Below are positions 9,281-18,368 of a stretch of DNA of 64,000 nucleotides, in pieces. Position 1 is the stretch's first letter, and the number at the start of each line of letters is the position of its first letter. This DNA comes from Planctomycetota bacterium (GTDB lineage: Bacteria > Planctomycetota > Planctomycetia > Pirellulales > Lacipirellulaceae), in NCBI GenBank assembly GCA_024278955.1, contig JAJRSE010000080.1:16835-80834 (forward strand), in the 5' to 3' direction. A model generated the notes under the pieces. It worked only from the letters and a program-made list of their open reading frames with translations. It made no database searches and had not been told where the DNA came from. The translations under genes and the position numbers were made by a program.

Positions 9281-10783
9281 TCAGCCGGCTGCACAGACTT
9301 TTAGGAATCGCTCCACCACCTCATCGCTAGTTGGCACCTCACCCGGCTCGTAATGTTCGAGTTCTGAAGACCGAGCGACAATTTGCCGCAGCTCAACAAT
9401 ATCGGCCACTTCGCCGCTACCCATCGCTTGAACCAGGACATTGCCAATAGCCGTTGCTTCAACAGGACCGCAAATGACCGGGCGATCTAAGATTTGGGCC
9501 GCCATTTGATTTAGCAACTTGTTCTGAATCCCGCCGCCAACAATGTGCAGTACGTCAAACGTCTGGCCAACCACGGCTTCGAGCTGCTCCAAGGTACGAC
9601 GATAAGAAAACGCCAAGCTTTCGAGCCAGCAACGGACCGCTTGCCCAACCGTTTCGGGTACCGGCTGCTCGGTCCGACGCGCAAAGTCACGCATTTTCTC
9701 AACGAGGTTTCCAGGCGTGGCAAAGTCGGACGCGTTGGGGTCGACTAGTGTTCGGTAAGGCTCGGCTGCTTCAGCTTCGCGAGTCATTTGGGCAAAGGTC
9801 AATTGTTTGCCCTCTTTTTCGAGGTCTTGCCGATACTGCTGGACAAACCACATACCGGCAATGTTCTTCAAAAATCGAACCGTCTTGCCGATCCCTTGCT
9901 CGTTCGTAAAGGGGACAGCACGAGCCGCTTCCGACACAAGCGGAGAGTCGAGTTCAACGCCAAGCAACGACCAAGTTCCGCTCGAAACATACGCCCAGCT
10001 TGGGTCTTCGGCTCCCGGAACTGCTGCAATAGCTGCTGCCGTATCATGCGAAGCAGTCGTTACGATCTGAATTTTAGAGGATGCTCCCGTCGCTTCGGCC
10101 ACTTCGCTACGCAACATGCCGAGCTTCGTTCCGGGCTCGACAATCGGTCCAAGCATATGCGTCGGTAGGCCAAGCTCTTTAAGTAACGAGTAGTCCCAGT
10201 CGCCGGTCTCAACCGAAATCATACTACTCGTCGAAGCAATTGTGCGTTCCGTAGAGACTTCGCCAGAGAGCCAATAGTTTAAGAGATCGGGCAAAAAAAC
10301 TAAACGATCTGCCACGTCGAACAACTTCGGCTCCTGCTCATACCGAGCAGCTACCTGGAAAAGAGTATTGAACGGCAACAATTGAATTCCCGTCCGCTCG
10401 TAAAGCTGCTCGAAGCCGCCAAGCCGCTCCAAAACTTTTTTCGAGGCCACTTCATTTTTCGGGTCGCGATAACAATGAGGCAACGAGAGCAGCTCTCCGC
10501 TTTTACCGAGCAGTGCCCAGTCGACACCCCAAGTATCGACTCCGATGGTTTGCAGTTCAATTTCGTTTTTGCGGCACCAAGCGGCACCTGCTCGAAGGCC
10601 CGTCAGCACCGATTGCCATATCCCAGTAAGATCCCATACAGGACCCGTTGGGGTCGGACATGCGAGGTGCTCAAAGCGATGAACTTCTTCCAACCGTAAC
10701 CGCTGCGGATCGCCTTCAAGAATACCGACAATCGCTCGGCCTGAACTGGCGCCTAGATCGATTGCTAAATAGGCCGTAGACAT
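9281..10783 (-). CDS. rhaB: Rhamnulokinase
   Basis: 500 residues of the FGGY sugar-kinase fold. The N-terminal phosphate-binding DLGASSGRAIVG and the later GVDTWGVDWALL, TTASHDTAAAIAAVP, SSGTWSLLGVELD and HIVGGGIQNKLLNQM match RhaB rather than xylulokinase or glycerol kinase. It phosphorylates L-rhamnulose to rhamnulose-1-phosphate in the cytoplasm, the substrate of the aldolase fusion at 12220-14415. It converges with the DUF1552 gene (16 bases) and is divergent from the DUF6807 gene. No rhamnose isomerase is in the window. Confidence 0.95.
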   Translation of the reverse strand: MSTAYLAIDLGASSGRAIVGILEGDPQRLRLEEVHRFEHLACPTPTGPVWDLTGIWQSVLTGLRAGAAWCRKNEIELQTIGVDTWGVDWALLGKSGELLSLPHCYRDPKNEVASKKVLERLGGFEQLYERTGIQLLPFNTLFQVAARYEQEPKLFDVADRLVFLPDLLNYWLSGEVSTERTIASTSSMISVETGDWDYSLLKELGLPTHMLGPIVEPGTKLGMLRSEVAEATGASSKIQIVTTASHDTAAAIAAVPGAEDPSWAYVSSGTWSLLGVELDSPLVSEAARAVPFTNEQGIGKTVRFLKNIAGMWFVQQYRQDLEKEGKQLTFAQMTREAEAAEPYRTLVDPNASDFATPGNLVEKMRDFARRTEQPVPETVGQAVRCWLESLAFSYRRTLEQLEAVVGQTFDVLHIVGGGIQNKLLNQMAAQILDRPVICGPVEATAIGNVLVQAMGSGEVADIVELRQIVARSSELEHYEPGEVPTSDEVVERFLKVCAAG

Positions 10784-11111
10784 GGTGGGTTTTGCCTTAG
10801 GGAATCGTGAACTGTTCCGTCAATGCTTTGAAACAAGGAGATGAGAAGGAGTCATGCCGTTGGTCGTTCTAACCTGACAGTGCCCCATCGTCTATCGCAC
10901 GCATCTATCAAAACTACAAAATCATCTAAGACAGACGCTTGGTCAAGTCGCGAAGGCTGGTTTCTTGAACAAAGCCGGCAACTAGCTCATCAAGAGAGGA
11001 TACTTTACAATGGGCCAGCACTTTCCCGGCAAAACTCTTCCCGCAGGAAGGCTTTAAGCTTTGCCTCAAGTATTCCCACCTTTCCGTTTTTCACCATGTG
11101 AAGGAATAAGC
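10784..11111. other. Divergent promoter region, rhaB / DUF6807 gene
   Basis: 328 bases between divergently transcribed rhaB and the DUF6807 gene, so it must carry promoters both ways. A short + frame (10841-11101) has no recognisable protein features and is not called. Confidence 0.4.
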
Positions 11112-12119
11112 ATGTCTCGTTCCCAGGCCTCTCTTTTTGTCTCCCTCGCCACATCGCTCGCACTTGCTTGCTTGCTCATTCCAAATACCACAGCAGCTGC
11201 CGAGGGCAAATCGGCCAAAGTAACTCTCGAAGAAAACGACCAAGGCGTTGCTGTCATGGTCGACGGCCAATTGTTTACACAATACCTAGTTCGCTCAGGC
11301 GCCAAACCTGTACTCTGGCCAATCAATGGCCCTACCGGCCAACCGATGACTCGATCTTGGCCCCTTGGCCCTGAAAAGGAAGGGGAACGTACCGACCATG
11401 TCCACCAACGATCGTTCTGGTTTACCCACGAGGGAGTAAATGGAGTGAACTACTGGGCAGAGCCCAAAAGCTATCGGGCAAAAGATCGCTCTAAACACAA
11501 AATGGGATTCATCGATCATCGCGTCTTTGCCGAGATGAAAAGCGATGACGAGGGGGCAACGCTCGTCACGATCTGCGATTGGCTCGACCATGAGTACGAG
11601 CCTTTGCTCGAACAACACACCGTTTTCCATTTCTCTGCGAACAACGACTGCCGAACCGTCGATATGACCGTAAATCTCAAAGCTCTGAGCGGCGACGTCG
11701 TACTCGAAGACCGTAAGGATGGTATGTTCGGCATCCGTTTGGCTAGCACCATGAAAGTCGATGCCAAGCAGGGCGGACAAATCGTCAATAGCGAAGGCCA
11801 AATTGACAAAGAGGCATGGGGCCAATACGCCAAATGGGTTGATTGCCATGGCCCGGTAGCTGGCGAAACCGTCGGCGTCGCCATCTTGTGGCACCCCAGC
11901 AATTTCCGCCACCCCATCCGCTGGCACGTACGCAATTATGGCCTCTTCGCTGCCAACCCATTGGCAGAAAAAGGTTTCCCCAAGTCCGACCGGAAGCAAG
12001 GCCCCGTAACCATCAAACAAGGCGACACCCTCACGTTTCGCTTTCGCACGCTATTCCATCGGGGCGATCAGCAACAGGCGAACATTCCTGAAGCCTATGC
12101 AAAGTACGCAGAAGAGTAA
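11112..12119 (+). CDS. Secreted DUF6807 (PmoA-family) protein
   Basis: 335 residues from the ATG at 11112, with AAGGA eight bases upstream; earlier in-frame codons from 11061 are not needed. Residues 1-31 are a signal peptide (SLFVSLATSLALACLLIP, cleaved near AAA). The rest has the family pattern: PVLWPINGPTGQPMTRSWP, HVHQRSFWFTHEGVNGVNYW, and NFRHPIRWHVRNYGLFAANP. The family is often labelled 'methane oxygenase PmoA' in annotations, but it has no relation to particulate methane monooxygenase, and its location next to sugar genes fits a carbohydrate role. Here it lies between two rhamnose catabolic genes, suggesting action on rhamnose-containing material outside the cytoplasm. Confidence 0.85.
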   Translation: MSRSQASLFVSLATSLALACLLIPNTTAAAEGKSAKVTLEENDQGVAVMVDGQLFTQYLVRSGAKPVLWPINGPTGQPMTRSWPLGPEKEGERTDHVHQRSFWFTHEGVNGVNYWAEPKSYRAKDRSKHKMGFIDHRVFAEMKSDDEGATLVTICDWLDHEYEPLLEQHTVFHFSANNDCRTVDMTVNLKALSGDVVLEDRKDGMFGIRLASTMKVDAKQGGQIVNSEGQIDKEAWGQYAKWVDCHGPVAGETVGVAILWHPSNFRHPIRWHVRNYGLFAANPLAEKGFPKSDRKQGPVTIKQGDTLTFRFRTLFHRGDQQQANIPEAYAKYAEE

Positions 12120-12159
12120 CCCTGCTTCCTCTGCAAGCGTCGTGAATGAAATCAGAAGA

Positions 12160-12188
12160 AAAGCCCTGGGATACGATCCCAGGGCTTT
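12160..12188. terminator. Bidirectional intrinsic terminator
   Basis: Perfect 13-base arms (12160-12172 and 12176-12188, AAAGCCCTGGGAT/ATCCCAGGGCTTT) with a three-base loop, between the convergent DUF6807 gene and the aldolase fusion. The T-rich side faces the minus-strand gene. Confidence 0.85.
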
Positions 12189-12219
12189 CAAAAGGTGGTC
12201 GTTTTTCTTGCGTTCTCGC

Positions 12220-14415
12220 TTACCGCAAGAATGCTTCATGCAATCCGCCATCGACGCTGATCACTTGCCCGGTGGTCTTGCTCGATTGCTTTGAAAGCAG
12301 GAAGTAAGCCGACTCGGCTTGATCTTCTGGCGTGATCGGCTTTTTGGTGAGCGTCCGCTGGGCATAAAAGCTGGCTAGCTTGTCGCGAAGCTGATCTTCG
12401 GTTTCGCTTTCGTCGAACGCAATTTCATATTTGCTAAGCGAGGCAATCACACGATCTCGGGGGAACATCGTCGAACCCGCTACCACCGTTGCCGGAGCGA
12501 TCGCATTGACTCGAACCAGCGGAGCCATTTCAATCGCCAGCTCACGAACCAAGTGGTTCGCTGCCGCCTTCGAGGTGTCGTACGCTAGCGAACCTCGCTT
12601 GGCAACCACCGCATTGACGCTCGTGGTAAGCACGATTGAACCAGGCAACGCTTGTTCCTCGAAAATCCTACGCGATTCTTCAACCACATTGTAACTACCA
12701 TGGACATTGACTTCGAAAGTCAGCCGCCAAGCATCGTCGCTCAGCTTCCCCTGCTTATCGGGCGGCAAGAAAACTCCTGCCGTAACCACAACATGGTCCA
12801 GCCCGCCATAGGCGAGAATCGTTTGATGGAGCAAATTGCGAATCGAATCTCGATCGGTGATGTCGACACTCAGTCCGATAGCCGGACCGCACCCCGAAAT
12901 ACCAGAACCAGCAACGCCGATCCCCTGGCCATAAATTTCGGCCAACTCGGCAGCCGTAGCCTCAGCTGCTTCGGCATTGAGATCGGCACAAATGAGATGT
13001 GCGCCTTCGCGAGCCATCCGATGTGCGATCGTTTTGCCAATCCCTGAGCCAGCACCAACAACCAAAACAACGCGACGAGCAAACTCTTTTTCTGGGGGCA
13101 TTCGCTTTAACTTGGCTTCTTCCAAGAGCCAGTATTCAATATCGAAAGCCTCTTGCTGTGGCAAAGCGATGTACTCGTCCATCGCTTCGGCTCCACGCAT
13201 GACCTCAACCGCACAATTGTAAAACTCGGCCGTGACACGAGACTCGCTCTTATTCTTCCCCCAGGCAACCATGCCAATGCCGGGAATAAGAATCACGGTC
13301 GGATTCGGATCTCGCATCGCAGGAGAACTATCGCGGCAGCAGCGTTCGTAATACGCAGTGTAGTCTTCGCGATACTTCTCAAGCCCCGCTGAAATCTTCT
13401 GTTTCAAAGCGGCAAGATCTTCCTGCTGAGGATTCCAGTCGACATAAAGCGGTTTGATCTTTGTACGCAAAAAATGGTCGGGACAACTCGTACCAAGCTC
13501 TGCAAGACGTCCGGCATCGTGAGAATTGATGAACCGCAACATTTTTTCATCGCACTGAACTGTGCCAACAAATTGCTTCTGCTGTGAAATCTGTCCTCGC
13601 AGCCATGGCAGTAGCGAAACCAACAACTCATCTCGAGGCTCGGCGTCGAGCGAAGCATATTTCTGCCCACCAAAAGTGGCCTCGCCCTTGTCTCGCGATT
13701 CGATAAAGTCCGAAGCCTTCTCAATCAGCGCAAGTGTTAAATCGTAACAAGCCTTGTCGTCATCATCCCAGTTGATCAGCCCATGTTGGCCCATGACCAA
13801 GCCGACGAGCGCCGGATTTTTTTCGACTTCTTCCTGCATCATCAGCCCAAGCTCGAAACCCGGGCGAAGCCAAGGAACCCATCCCACCGACTCGCCAAAT
13901 ATTTCGGAAGTCAACTCCTTACTGCGCTTGCTAGCGGCAATCGAAATCACCGAATTCGGGTGCATGTGATCGATCTGCTTCGCTGGCAAAAAACCATGGA
14001 GGGGCGTGTCGATCGAACTCGCTCGCGGATTCAAATTGTACGTGCAATGAGGAAACAGGCCGACCATGGAATCTTCGGCAGGGGTCTTTGGTCCATTGTC
14101 AGGCGTATTCTTATAGACCGGCTGAAGCGCCATCAGCTTTTGCTGGTACAGCGAGGCAAAGTTTTCGAGCTTACTCGTACGCAAGTCGCCGCCCGAACCC
14201 TTAACCCAAAGCACCTCGATTTGCTCGCCCGTCAGAGGGTCGGTCTCCATTAGCTTAGACGAGGTATTGCCACCCCCCGTGTTGGTAATACGCAGGTCAT
14301 TCCCCAGGCAATTCGAGCGATAAACGAGCCGCTCGGCAGGGCTGAGAGTGTCTGCAACAGAAGCATCCCAGTAATCGGTAACATGGCGGTAATTGTTGTT
14401 ACTTGAAGCGGACAT
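12220..14415 (-). CDS. Rhamnulose-1-phosphate aldolase / short-chain dehydrogenase fusion
   Basis: 731 residues from the ATG at 14415 (MSASSNNNYRHV), the start that fits the conserved YRHVTDYWD opening; ATGs at 14448 and 14475 are alternatives. Residues 1 to about 440 are a class II aldolase (ITNTGGGNTSSKL, HPNSVISIAASKR with metal-binding histidines). Residues about 450-731 are a Rossmann short-chain dehydrogenase (VLVVGAGSGIGKTIAHRM; active-site SLAYDTSKAAANH). The fusion cleaves rhamnulose-1-phosphate to dihydroxyacetone phosphate and L-lactaldehyde, which the second domain oxidises. It works directly after RhaB, and the divergent DeoR gene is its likely regulator. Confidence 0.92.
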   Translation of the reverse strand: MSASSNNNYRHVTDYWDASVADTLSPAERLVYRSNCLGNDLRITNTGGGNTSSKLMETDPLTGEQIEVLWVKGSGGDLRTSKLENFASLYQQKLMALQPVYKNTPDNGPKTPAEDSMVGLFPHCTYNLNPRASSIDTPLHGFLPAKQIDHMHPNSVISIAASKRSKELTSEIFGESVGWVPWLRPGFELGLMMQEEVEKNPALVGLVMGQHGLINWDDDDKACYDLTLALIEKASDFIESRDKGEATFGGQKYASLDAEPRDELLVSLLPWLRGQISQQKQFVGTVQCDEKMLRFINSHDAGRLAELGTSCPDHFLRTKIKPLYVDWNPQQEDLAALKQKISAGLEKYREDYTAYYERCCRDSSPAMRDPNPTVILIPGIGMVAWGKNKSESRVTAEFYNCAVEVMRGAEAMDEYIALPQQEAFDIEYWLLEEAKLKRMPPEKEFARRVVLVVGAGSGIGKTIAHRMAREGAHLICADLNAEAAEATAAELAEIYGQGIGVAGSGISGCGPAIGLSVDITDRDSIRNLLHQTILAYGGLDHVVVTAGVFLPPDKQGKLSDDAWRLTFEVNVHGSYNVVEESRRIFEEQALPGSIVLTTSVNAVVAKRGSLAYDTSKAAANHLVRELAIEMAPLVRVNAIAPATVVAGSTMFPRDRVIASLSKYEIAFDESETEDQLRDKLASFYAQRTLTKKPITPEDQAESAYFLLSKQSSKTTGQVISVDGGLHEAFLR

Positions 14416-14501
14416 GGCTCGGCCTGTTGGGTTATGTTGCTTTTTCATTGCAATCCAACAATATCCCACATACAATCGGAAGTGTCAACCGACCGAATCT
14501 T

Positions 14502-14519
14502 TAACACGTCAGATGAACT
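14502..14519 (+). promoter_or_regulatory. Possible operator box A of the rhamnose DeoR regulator
   Basis: TAACACGTCAGATGAACT lies in the divergent promoter gap between the aldolase fusion and the DeoR gene. A near copy (15 of 18 bases) follows the regulator gene at 15456-15473. Position and repetition suggest a binding site; no experiment supports it. Confidence 0.3.
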
Positions 14520-14570
14520 TCATAAAATCTACTGGCCGCTCCATACGCCAAACTAAAAAGCAAGCTGCCC

Positions 14571-15368
14571 ATGCCCTTCCAAGAAAATCCGGCTCCGCCT
14601 CCGTTGGCACACGATCGGCATCACCAAATTCTCGATGAACTGGAGTCGCAGGGTTCGGTGCGAGTTACCTCTCTGGCCAAGCGTTTTTGCGTTGCCGAGG
14701 AAACCATCCGCCGCGATTTGGATAAGCTTGGCGCAAGCGAACGCCTTGTACGAACCCATGGCGGTGCGATCAGCATTCGTAGCGACCGACGAGATTTACC
14801 GATCGCAGTACGCAAAACAACATTCCCGGAAGAAAAACGTCGGATAGCGCAAAATGCGGTCTCGCAAATTAAAGCCGGCGAGGTCATTCTCCTTGATGCC
14901 TCAAGCACAGTGCTTGAACTTGCCTACCAGCTTCCCGACATGCCACTGACGGTCGTGACTCATGGCTTAGACGTAGCGCGTTTGCTGATGGATAAGCCTC
15001 AAATCGAAGTCATTCTCACGGGTGGGCAAGTCGATGCGGCGTCTGCCAGCCTAATCGGCCCGCTTGCCGAACAAGCCTTGGCCACTTTTGCCATAAACAA
15101 GGTATTTCTCTCCTCAAAGGCCGTCGACTTCAAACGGGGTCTCAGCGAAGCTACGATCGCTCACGCATCGATCAAAAAAACGATGCTTGGACTGGCCGAG
15201 CGGTCGTTTCTACTCGTCGACCCCAGCAAGTTTGGCGTACGTTCGGTCGCCTATTTTGCTTCCCTCCAGGCAATCGACGTCGTGATTGCAGACGAAACAA
15301 CCGAGCCCGATGTACTTCGTGCCTTGCAAGAGGCCGAGGTCCAAGTGGAAGTGGCAAGGAACGACTGA
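14571..15368 (+). CDS. DeoR/GlpR-family transcriptional regulator
   Basis: 265 residues. Residues 18-72 are a winged helix-turn-helix (HHQILDELESQGSVRVTSLAK, then ETIRRDLDKLGASERLVRTHGGA), the exact DeoR signature. The C-terminal part is the ribose-phosphate-isomerase-like effector domain (ILLDASSTVLELAYQLP, VILTGGQVD, FLSSKAVDFKRGLSEATI), which normally binds a phosphorylated sugar. It is divergent from the rhamnulose-phosphate aldolase, so it most likely represses the rhamnose genes and is relieved by a rhamnose pathway phosphate; this is inferred from position. Confidence 0.92.
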   Translation: MPFQENPAPPPLAHDRHHQILDELESQGSVRVTSLAKRFCVAEETIRRDLDKLGASERLVRTHGGAISIRSDRRDLPIAVRKTTFPEEKRRIAQNAVSQIKAGEVILLDASSTVLELAYQLPDMPLTVVTHGLDVARLLMDKPQIEVILTGGQVDAASASLIGPLAEQALATFAINKVFLSSKAVDFKRGLSEATIAHASIKKTMLGLAERSFLLVDPSKFGVRSVAYFASLQAIDVVIADETTEPDVLRALQEAEVQVEVARND

Positions 15369-15502
15369 AGTCACCGGTTTTGCGGACCAATACGAGTGAC
15401 CGTTGACAGGACGAGTATTGTAACCGAAAGAGACAACTTTGAAAAACCGAGCAGTTAGCACGTCAGGCGAACTGCAAAGTCAAAAAACCAAACAAATGAA
15501 GA

Positions 15503-15589
15503 TTAGCCACAGAGATCACAGAGATCACAGAGAACACCGAGTACTAGAAACCAAGGTTTCTCTGAGTCCTCTGTGATCTCTGTGGCTAA
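15503..15589. repeat. Large palindrome of CACAGAGAT units
   Basis: Perfect 21-base arms (15503-15523 and 15569-15589) made of repeated CACAGAGAT-type units around a 45-base centre. The left arm has an extra tandem unit. It resembles dispersed intergenic repeats seen in many environmental genomes; it is not a gene and has no T-tract that would make it a terminator. Confidence 0.75.
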
Positions 15590-15842
15590 ATTTTCTTCAA
15601 TTACACGACTTTGCAATCGTCCTGGTTAGCACGTAAAGATGGGTGCAAGCACACCATCCTACGTTCAGATTAAATAACCAGCACGCATCCGGCCCTACGT
15701 CTCTGCGAGAGCCACCTTTCCGGAGCATCGTCGCAGCTCAAAAAAACTCGTCGTGCCCGCCGTGCCGTCGTGGTTCCCTCTTCACTCATCCGGACCCGGC
15801 CAAAAACAACCTTCGCATCGCCACCCCGAATAGGCGATAATC

Positions 15843-15903
15843 TTCAACGCAGAAAAAACTTTCCAACACCACCTCTGCGGTCCTCTCCGAACTCTGCGTT
15901 GAA
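15843..15903. repeat. AACGCAGA inverted repeat
   Basis: Perfect 11-base arms TTCAACGCAGA/TCTGCGTTGAA at 15843-15853 and 15893-15903, with CTCTGCGG-like sequence inside. It is similar in style to the palindrome 250 bases upstream and probably the same type of dispersed repeat. Confidence 0.6.
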
Positions 15904-16164
15904 AATTTCCTTGAACCATCGCCAATAATATTGTCCCAATAAGGAACCCTAGAAATCCTAAATTCACCCCATTTTGTCCCCTCGCCCATGCAGCAAACCC
16001 TACAAATCTCGAACCAATCGAAAACCCCAAGGGACAAAACCACCGAATTTTGTCCCAAAACATGGGACCCCTATCGATGGGACAAAACCCCAAGAGAGGG
16101 GGGAGAGCCCAGGAAGCCAACGCCGGCGTCAAGTATCTCGCAACTCACGACCCGCAACTCGCAA

Positions 16165-17199
16165 CTATTTCAAACTCAACCGAGCCGCAGCTCGCAACGC
16201 CGCCACCATGCCGGTCGCTTCAGCCGTGCCTTGCCAAGCTCGGTCGAAAGCCGTTCCATGGGCGACGCTCGTACGAGTTATCGGCAGACCGAGTGTGATG
16301 TTCACCGCCCGATGCATGCCGAGCAGCTTGAGGGCAATATGCCCCTGGTCGTGATACATCGCGACCAGGGCGTCAAACTCGCCATCGCGAGCGCGACCCA
16401 TGAGCGTATCGGTCGGAAACGGTCCCGCGACGTCGAGCCCTTGTTGCCGAGCCTGCTCGACCGCCGGGGCGATGAGACGCGATTCCTCGTCACCAAAAAG
16501 CCCGTCCTCACCAGCGTGAGGATTCAACGCGCAGACGCCAAGGCGAGGCGCCGAAAGGCCCATGCCATCGCGCATGACTCGATCGGCCAAATGGCATTTG
16601 GCCAGCACCGCCTCGATCGAAAGATGCTCGAATACCTCACGCATCGCCATGTGCAGCGTCACATGGACAACCCCCAAGCCGGCAGGGCAGGGGGGGACCT
16701 CTTCAGGAGGCAAGTAGAGCATCATCGCAAAGTCGTCGACTCCGCAACGCTCGGCAAGCAACTCGGTATGCCCAGGATAAATATGCCCTGCCGCGTGCAG
16801 AGCCGCCTTGCTGAGCGGGGCCGTCACAATACCGTCGAACGGACCAGAAAGAGTCTGCTCGATCGCCCAATCAACTGCTTCAAACGCAGCATGTCCCGTA
16901 CGGGCATCGACTTTGCCGTGAGGCACGGCAAGAACTTCGTCGCTGCCTATGGGAACAACCATCAACGAATCAGGCGAGGTTTCGAGGCCGTTCAGTTCCG
17001 ACAGCTCCTTCACTTCTATCACACGAGAGTCGAAACCAAGGAGCTTGATCGCCTCGCGAAGCACTTCCGGATGCCCAACGACAATCGGACGGCAGCACTG
17101 ATGAACTTGCGGTTCGGCGCAGGCTCTCACAATAACTTCGGGGCCAATACCAGCAGCATCGCCCATGGTCACAGCCAACAGCGGTTTTTGAGAGGCCAT
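16165..17199 (-). CDS. pdxA: 4-hydroxythreonine-4-phosphate dehydrogenase
   Basis: 344 residues of full family length. PLLAVTMGDAAGIGPEV at the N-terminus, the metal-binding YPGHTELLA histidine, VTLHMAMREV, LNPHAGEDGLFGDEE and MYHDQGHIALKLL are all PdxA motifs. It oxidises 4-phosphohydroxy-L-threonine in the DXP-dependent pyridoxal phosphate pathway. It is monocistronic with no clear Shine-Dalgarno sequence before the ATG, and is divergent from the membrane protein gene at 17443. A GGGCAGGG octamer lies just upstream of its start codon. Confidence 0.96.
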   Translation of the reverse strand: MASQKPLLAVTMGDAAGIGPEVIVRACAEPQVHQCCRPIVVGHPEVLREAIKLLGFDSRVIEVKELSELNGLETSPDSLMVVPIGSDEVLAVPHGKVDARTGHAAFEAVDWAIEQTLSGPFDGIVTAPLSKAALHAAGHIYPGHTELLAERCGVDDFAMMLYLPPEEVPPCPAGLGVVHVTLHMAMREVFEHLSIEAVLAKCHLADRVMRDGMGLSAPRLGVCALNPHAGEDGLFGDEESRLIAPAVEQARQQGLDVAGPFPTDTLMGRARDGEFDALVAMYHDQGHIALKLLGMHRAVNITLGLPITRTSVAHGTAFDRAWQGTAEATGMVAALRAAARLSLK

Positions 17200-17442
17200 A
17201 GCAGGGCAGGGGGGAAAAGTTAAAAAAGCCGCTAGCCGCCAGTTTCCAACGCGGCTACGGCCCGATATTGAATTTACACTTCCTCAGCGAGAGAAACGAA
17301 GCCCGTCTCGCCCCCCCAGTTTAGAGACTAGGGTTTGCATGACAACGCCCCCTAACGCGGTCGGAGGCGAAGTAGTAGAATCGAAAGCCGAAAAAATCCC
17401 GTAATTCTTAACGTAATCCTTAAATCAGAAACGTAGATACCC

Positions 17443-18027
17443 GTGACACGAATTTTCCCAAGCCTGGCATTCTTTTCCCTCGCCGTGTTTGTCACCGCGA
17501 TGGTCATGGGGCTCATGATCGGCGACCTGTACGACCATCCCGACAAAGCCACCTTGAATCTAAGGGGCGTCCATATGCTGACTGGCGCCTCAGCCGCGAT
17601 TGCCGTGGTTTTTGTCCACAGCATCGCAATTACCTATTTTGTGGGCACGAGCCGCTGGATCAAGGAAGTTAGCGAGACCTATCGACTCGACCCGACACCT
17701 TTGGTGCGTTGTACGCTCATCAAACGAAAGACCTTTCCCTGGTGTGTCGTTGGCATGTTGACCGTGGTCGTGGTCGGGGCCCTTGGGGCCGCTTCCGACC
17801 CAGGCACCGGGCGGCCCGATACGGCCTCGATGGCAAGCGTCCATTTTATGGGCGTCTACGCCGGGCTGGCCGTGGTTTGCTGGACGTACTTTCGTGTGTG
17901 GCTAAATATCGGGCAGAACCAGGTCGTCATCGAGCAAATCATCGAGATGGTCCAGGCGATCCGCCGCGAGCGAGGTTTGGACGAAGAGCCAAACCTCGAA
18001 GAAACCCCCGAATTAACGAAGCAGTAA
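17443..18027 (+). CDS. Four-helix membrane protein of unknown function
   Basis: 194 residues with a GTG start at 17443. Four hydrophobic helices lie at about residues 5-27, 46-67, 98-118 and 130-151; the tail after residue 155 is charged and cytoplasmic (QIIEMVQAIRRERGLDEEP). Histidines sit near or in helices (VHMLTG, FVHSIAITYF, SVHFMGVYAG), which could be ligands, but no cofactor motif is certain. I do not recognise the family. A second small membrane protein gene follows on the same strand after 149 bases, so the two may share a membrane role. Confidence 0.7.
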   Translation: MTRIFPSLAFFSLAVFVTAMVMGLMIGDLYDHPDKATLNLRGVHMLTGASAAIAVVFVHSIAITYFVGTSRWIKEVSETYRLDPTPLVRCTLIKRKTFPWCVVGMLTVVVVGALGAASDPGTGRPDTASMASVHFMGVYAGLAVVCWTYFRVWLNIGQNQVVIEQIIEMVQAIRRERGLDEEPNLEETPELTKQ

Positions 18028-18176
18028 GCCTTTTTTCCTGCTTCGCCCGGGTAACATCCTGACAGACTAAATTCGGCAACTATACTAGTAGAAAAGCGGC
18101 CAAGGGGCGGAACAGACCCGACACCGCTTGCTCTAGATTTTCATCCTTCCATTGCAGTTGAAGAGGTTCTACGAAT

Positions 18177-18359
18177 ATGCCCAAAGCTATGACGATCGCT
18201 GGAATGGTCGTCGCGGCCTTGCTACTACTGCTTTTCGGCGCAGACCTCGCCCTGGGGATCCCGTTTGGCGGGGCCCAAATGATGATGAACCTTGGCGTGA
18301 TATTCGGCTCAGCCATCCTCGGCTACTTGAGTTTTACGACTTTCCGAGAGCAGAAGTAG
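18177..18359 (+). CDS. Small two-helix membrane protein
   Basis: 60 residues: a first helix (TIAGMVVAALLLLLFGADLAL), a Gly-rich turn (GIPFGG), a second helix (MMMNLGVIFGSAILGYLSF) and a charged end (FREQK). The length, composition and clean membrane topology support a real gene. It follows the membrane protein gene at 17443-18027 and converges with the gene at 18369, ten bases from its stop. Function unknown. Confidence 0.65.
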   Translation: MPKAMTIAGMVVAALLLLLFGADLALGIPFGGAQMMMNLGVIFGSAILGYLSFTTFREQK

Positions 18360-18368
18360 CCCGCCTGC

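Larger units (their letters stand above)
15369..16164. other. Long non-coding region with two palindromic repeats
   Basis: 796 bases with no supported gene. It contains the second DeoR-like box (15456-15473), the ACAGAG palindrome at 15503-15589 and the AACGCAGA inverted repeat at 15843-15903. A 411-codon + frame starting at 15988 runs antisense through pdxA and is a shadow. Confidence 0.6.

Noticed and set aside
11295..12020. 241-codon open frame on the minus strand
   Set aside because: Antisense to the DUF6807 gene, which has a signal peptide and family motifs.
15988..17223. 411-codon open frame on the + strand
   Set aside because: It runs antisense through pdxA, is Arg/His-rich without motifs, and mirrors pdxA codon bias.
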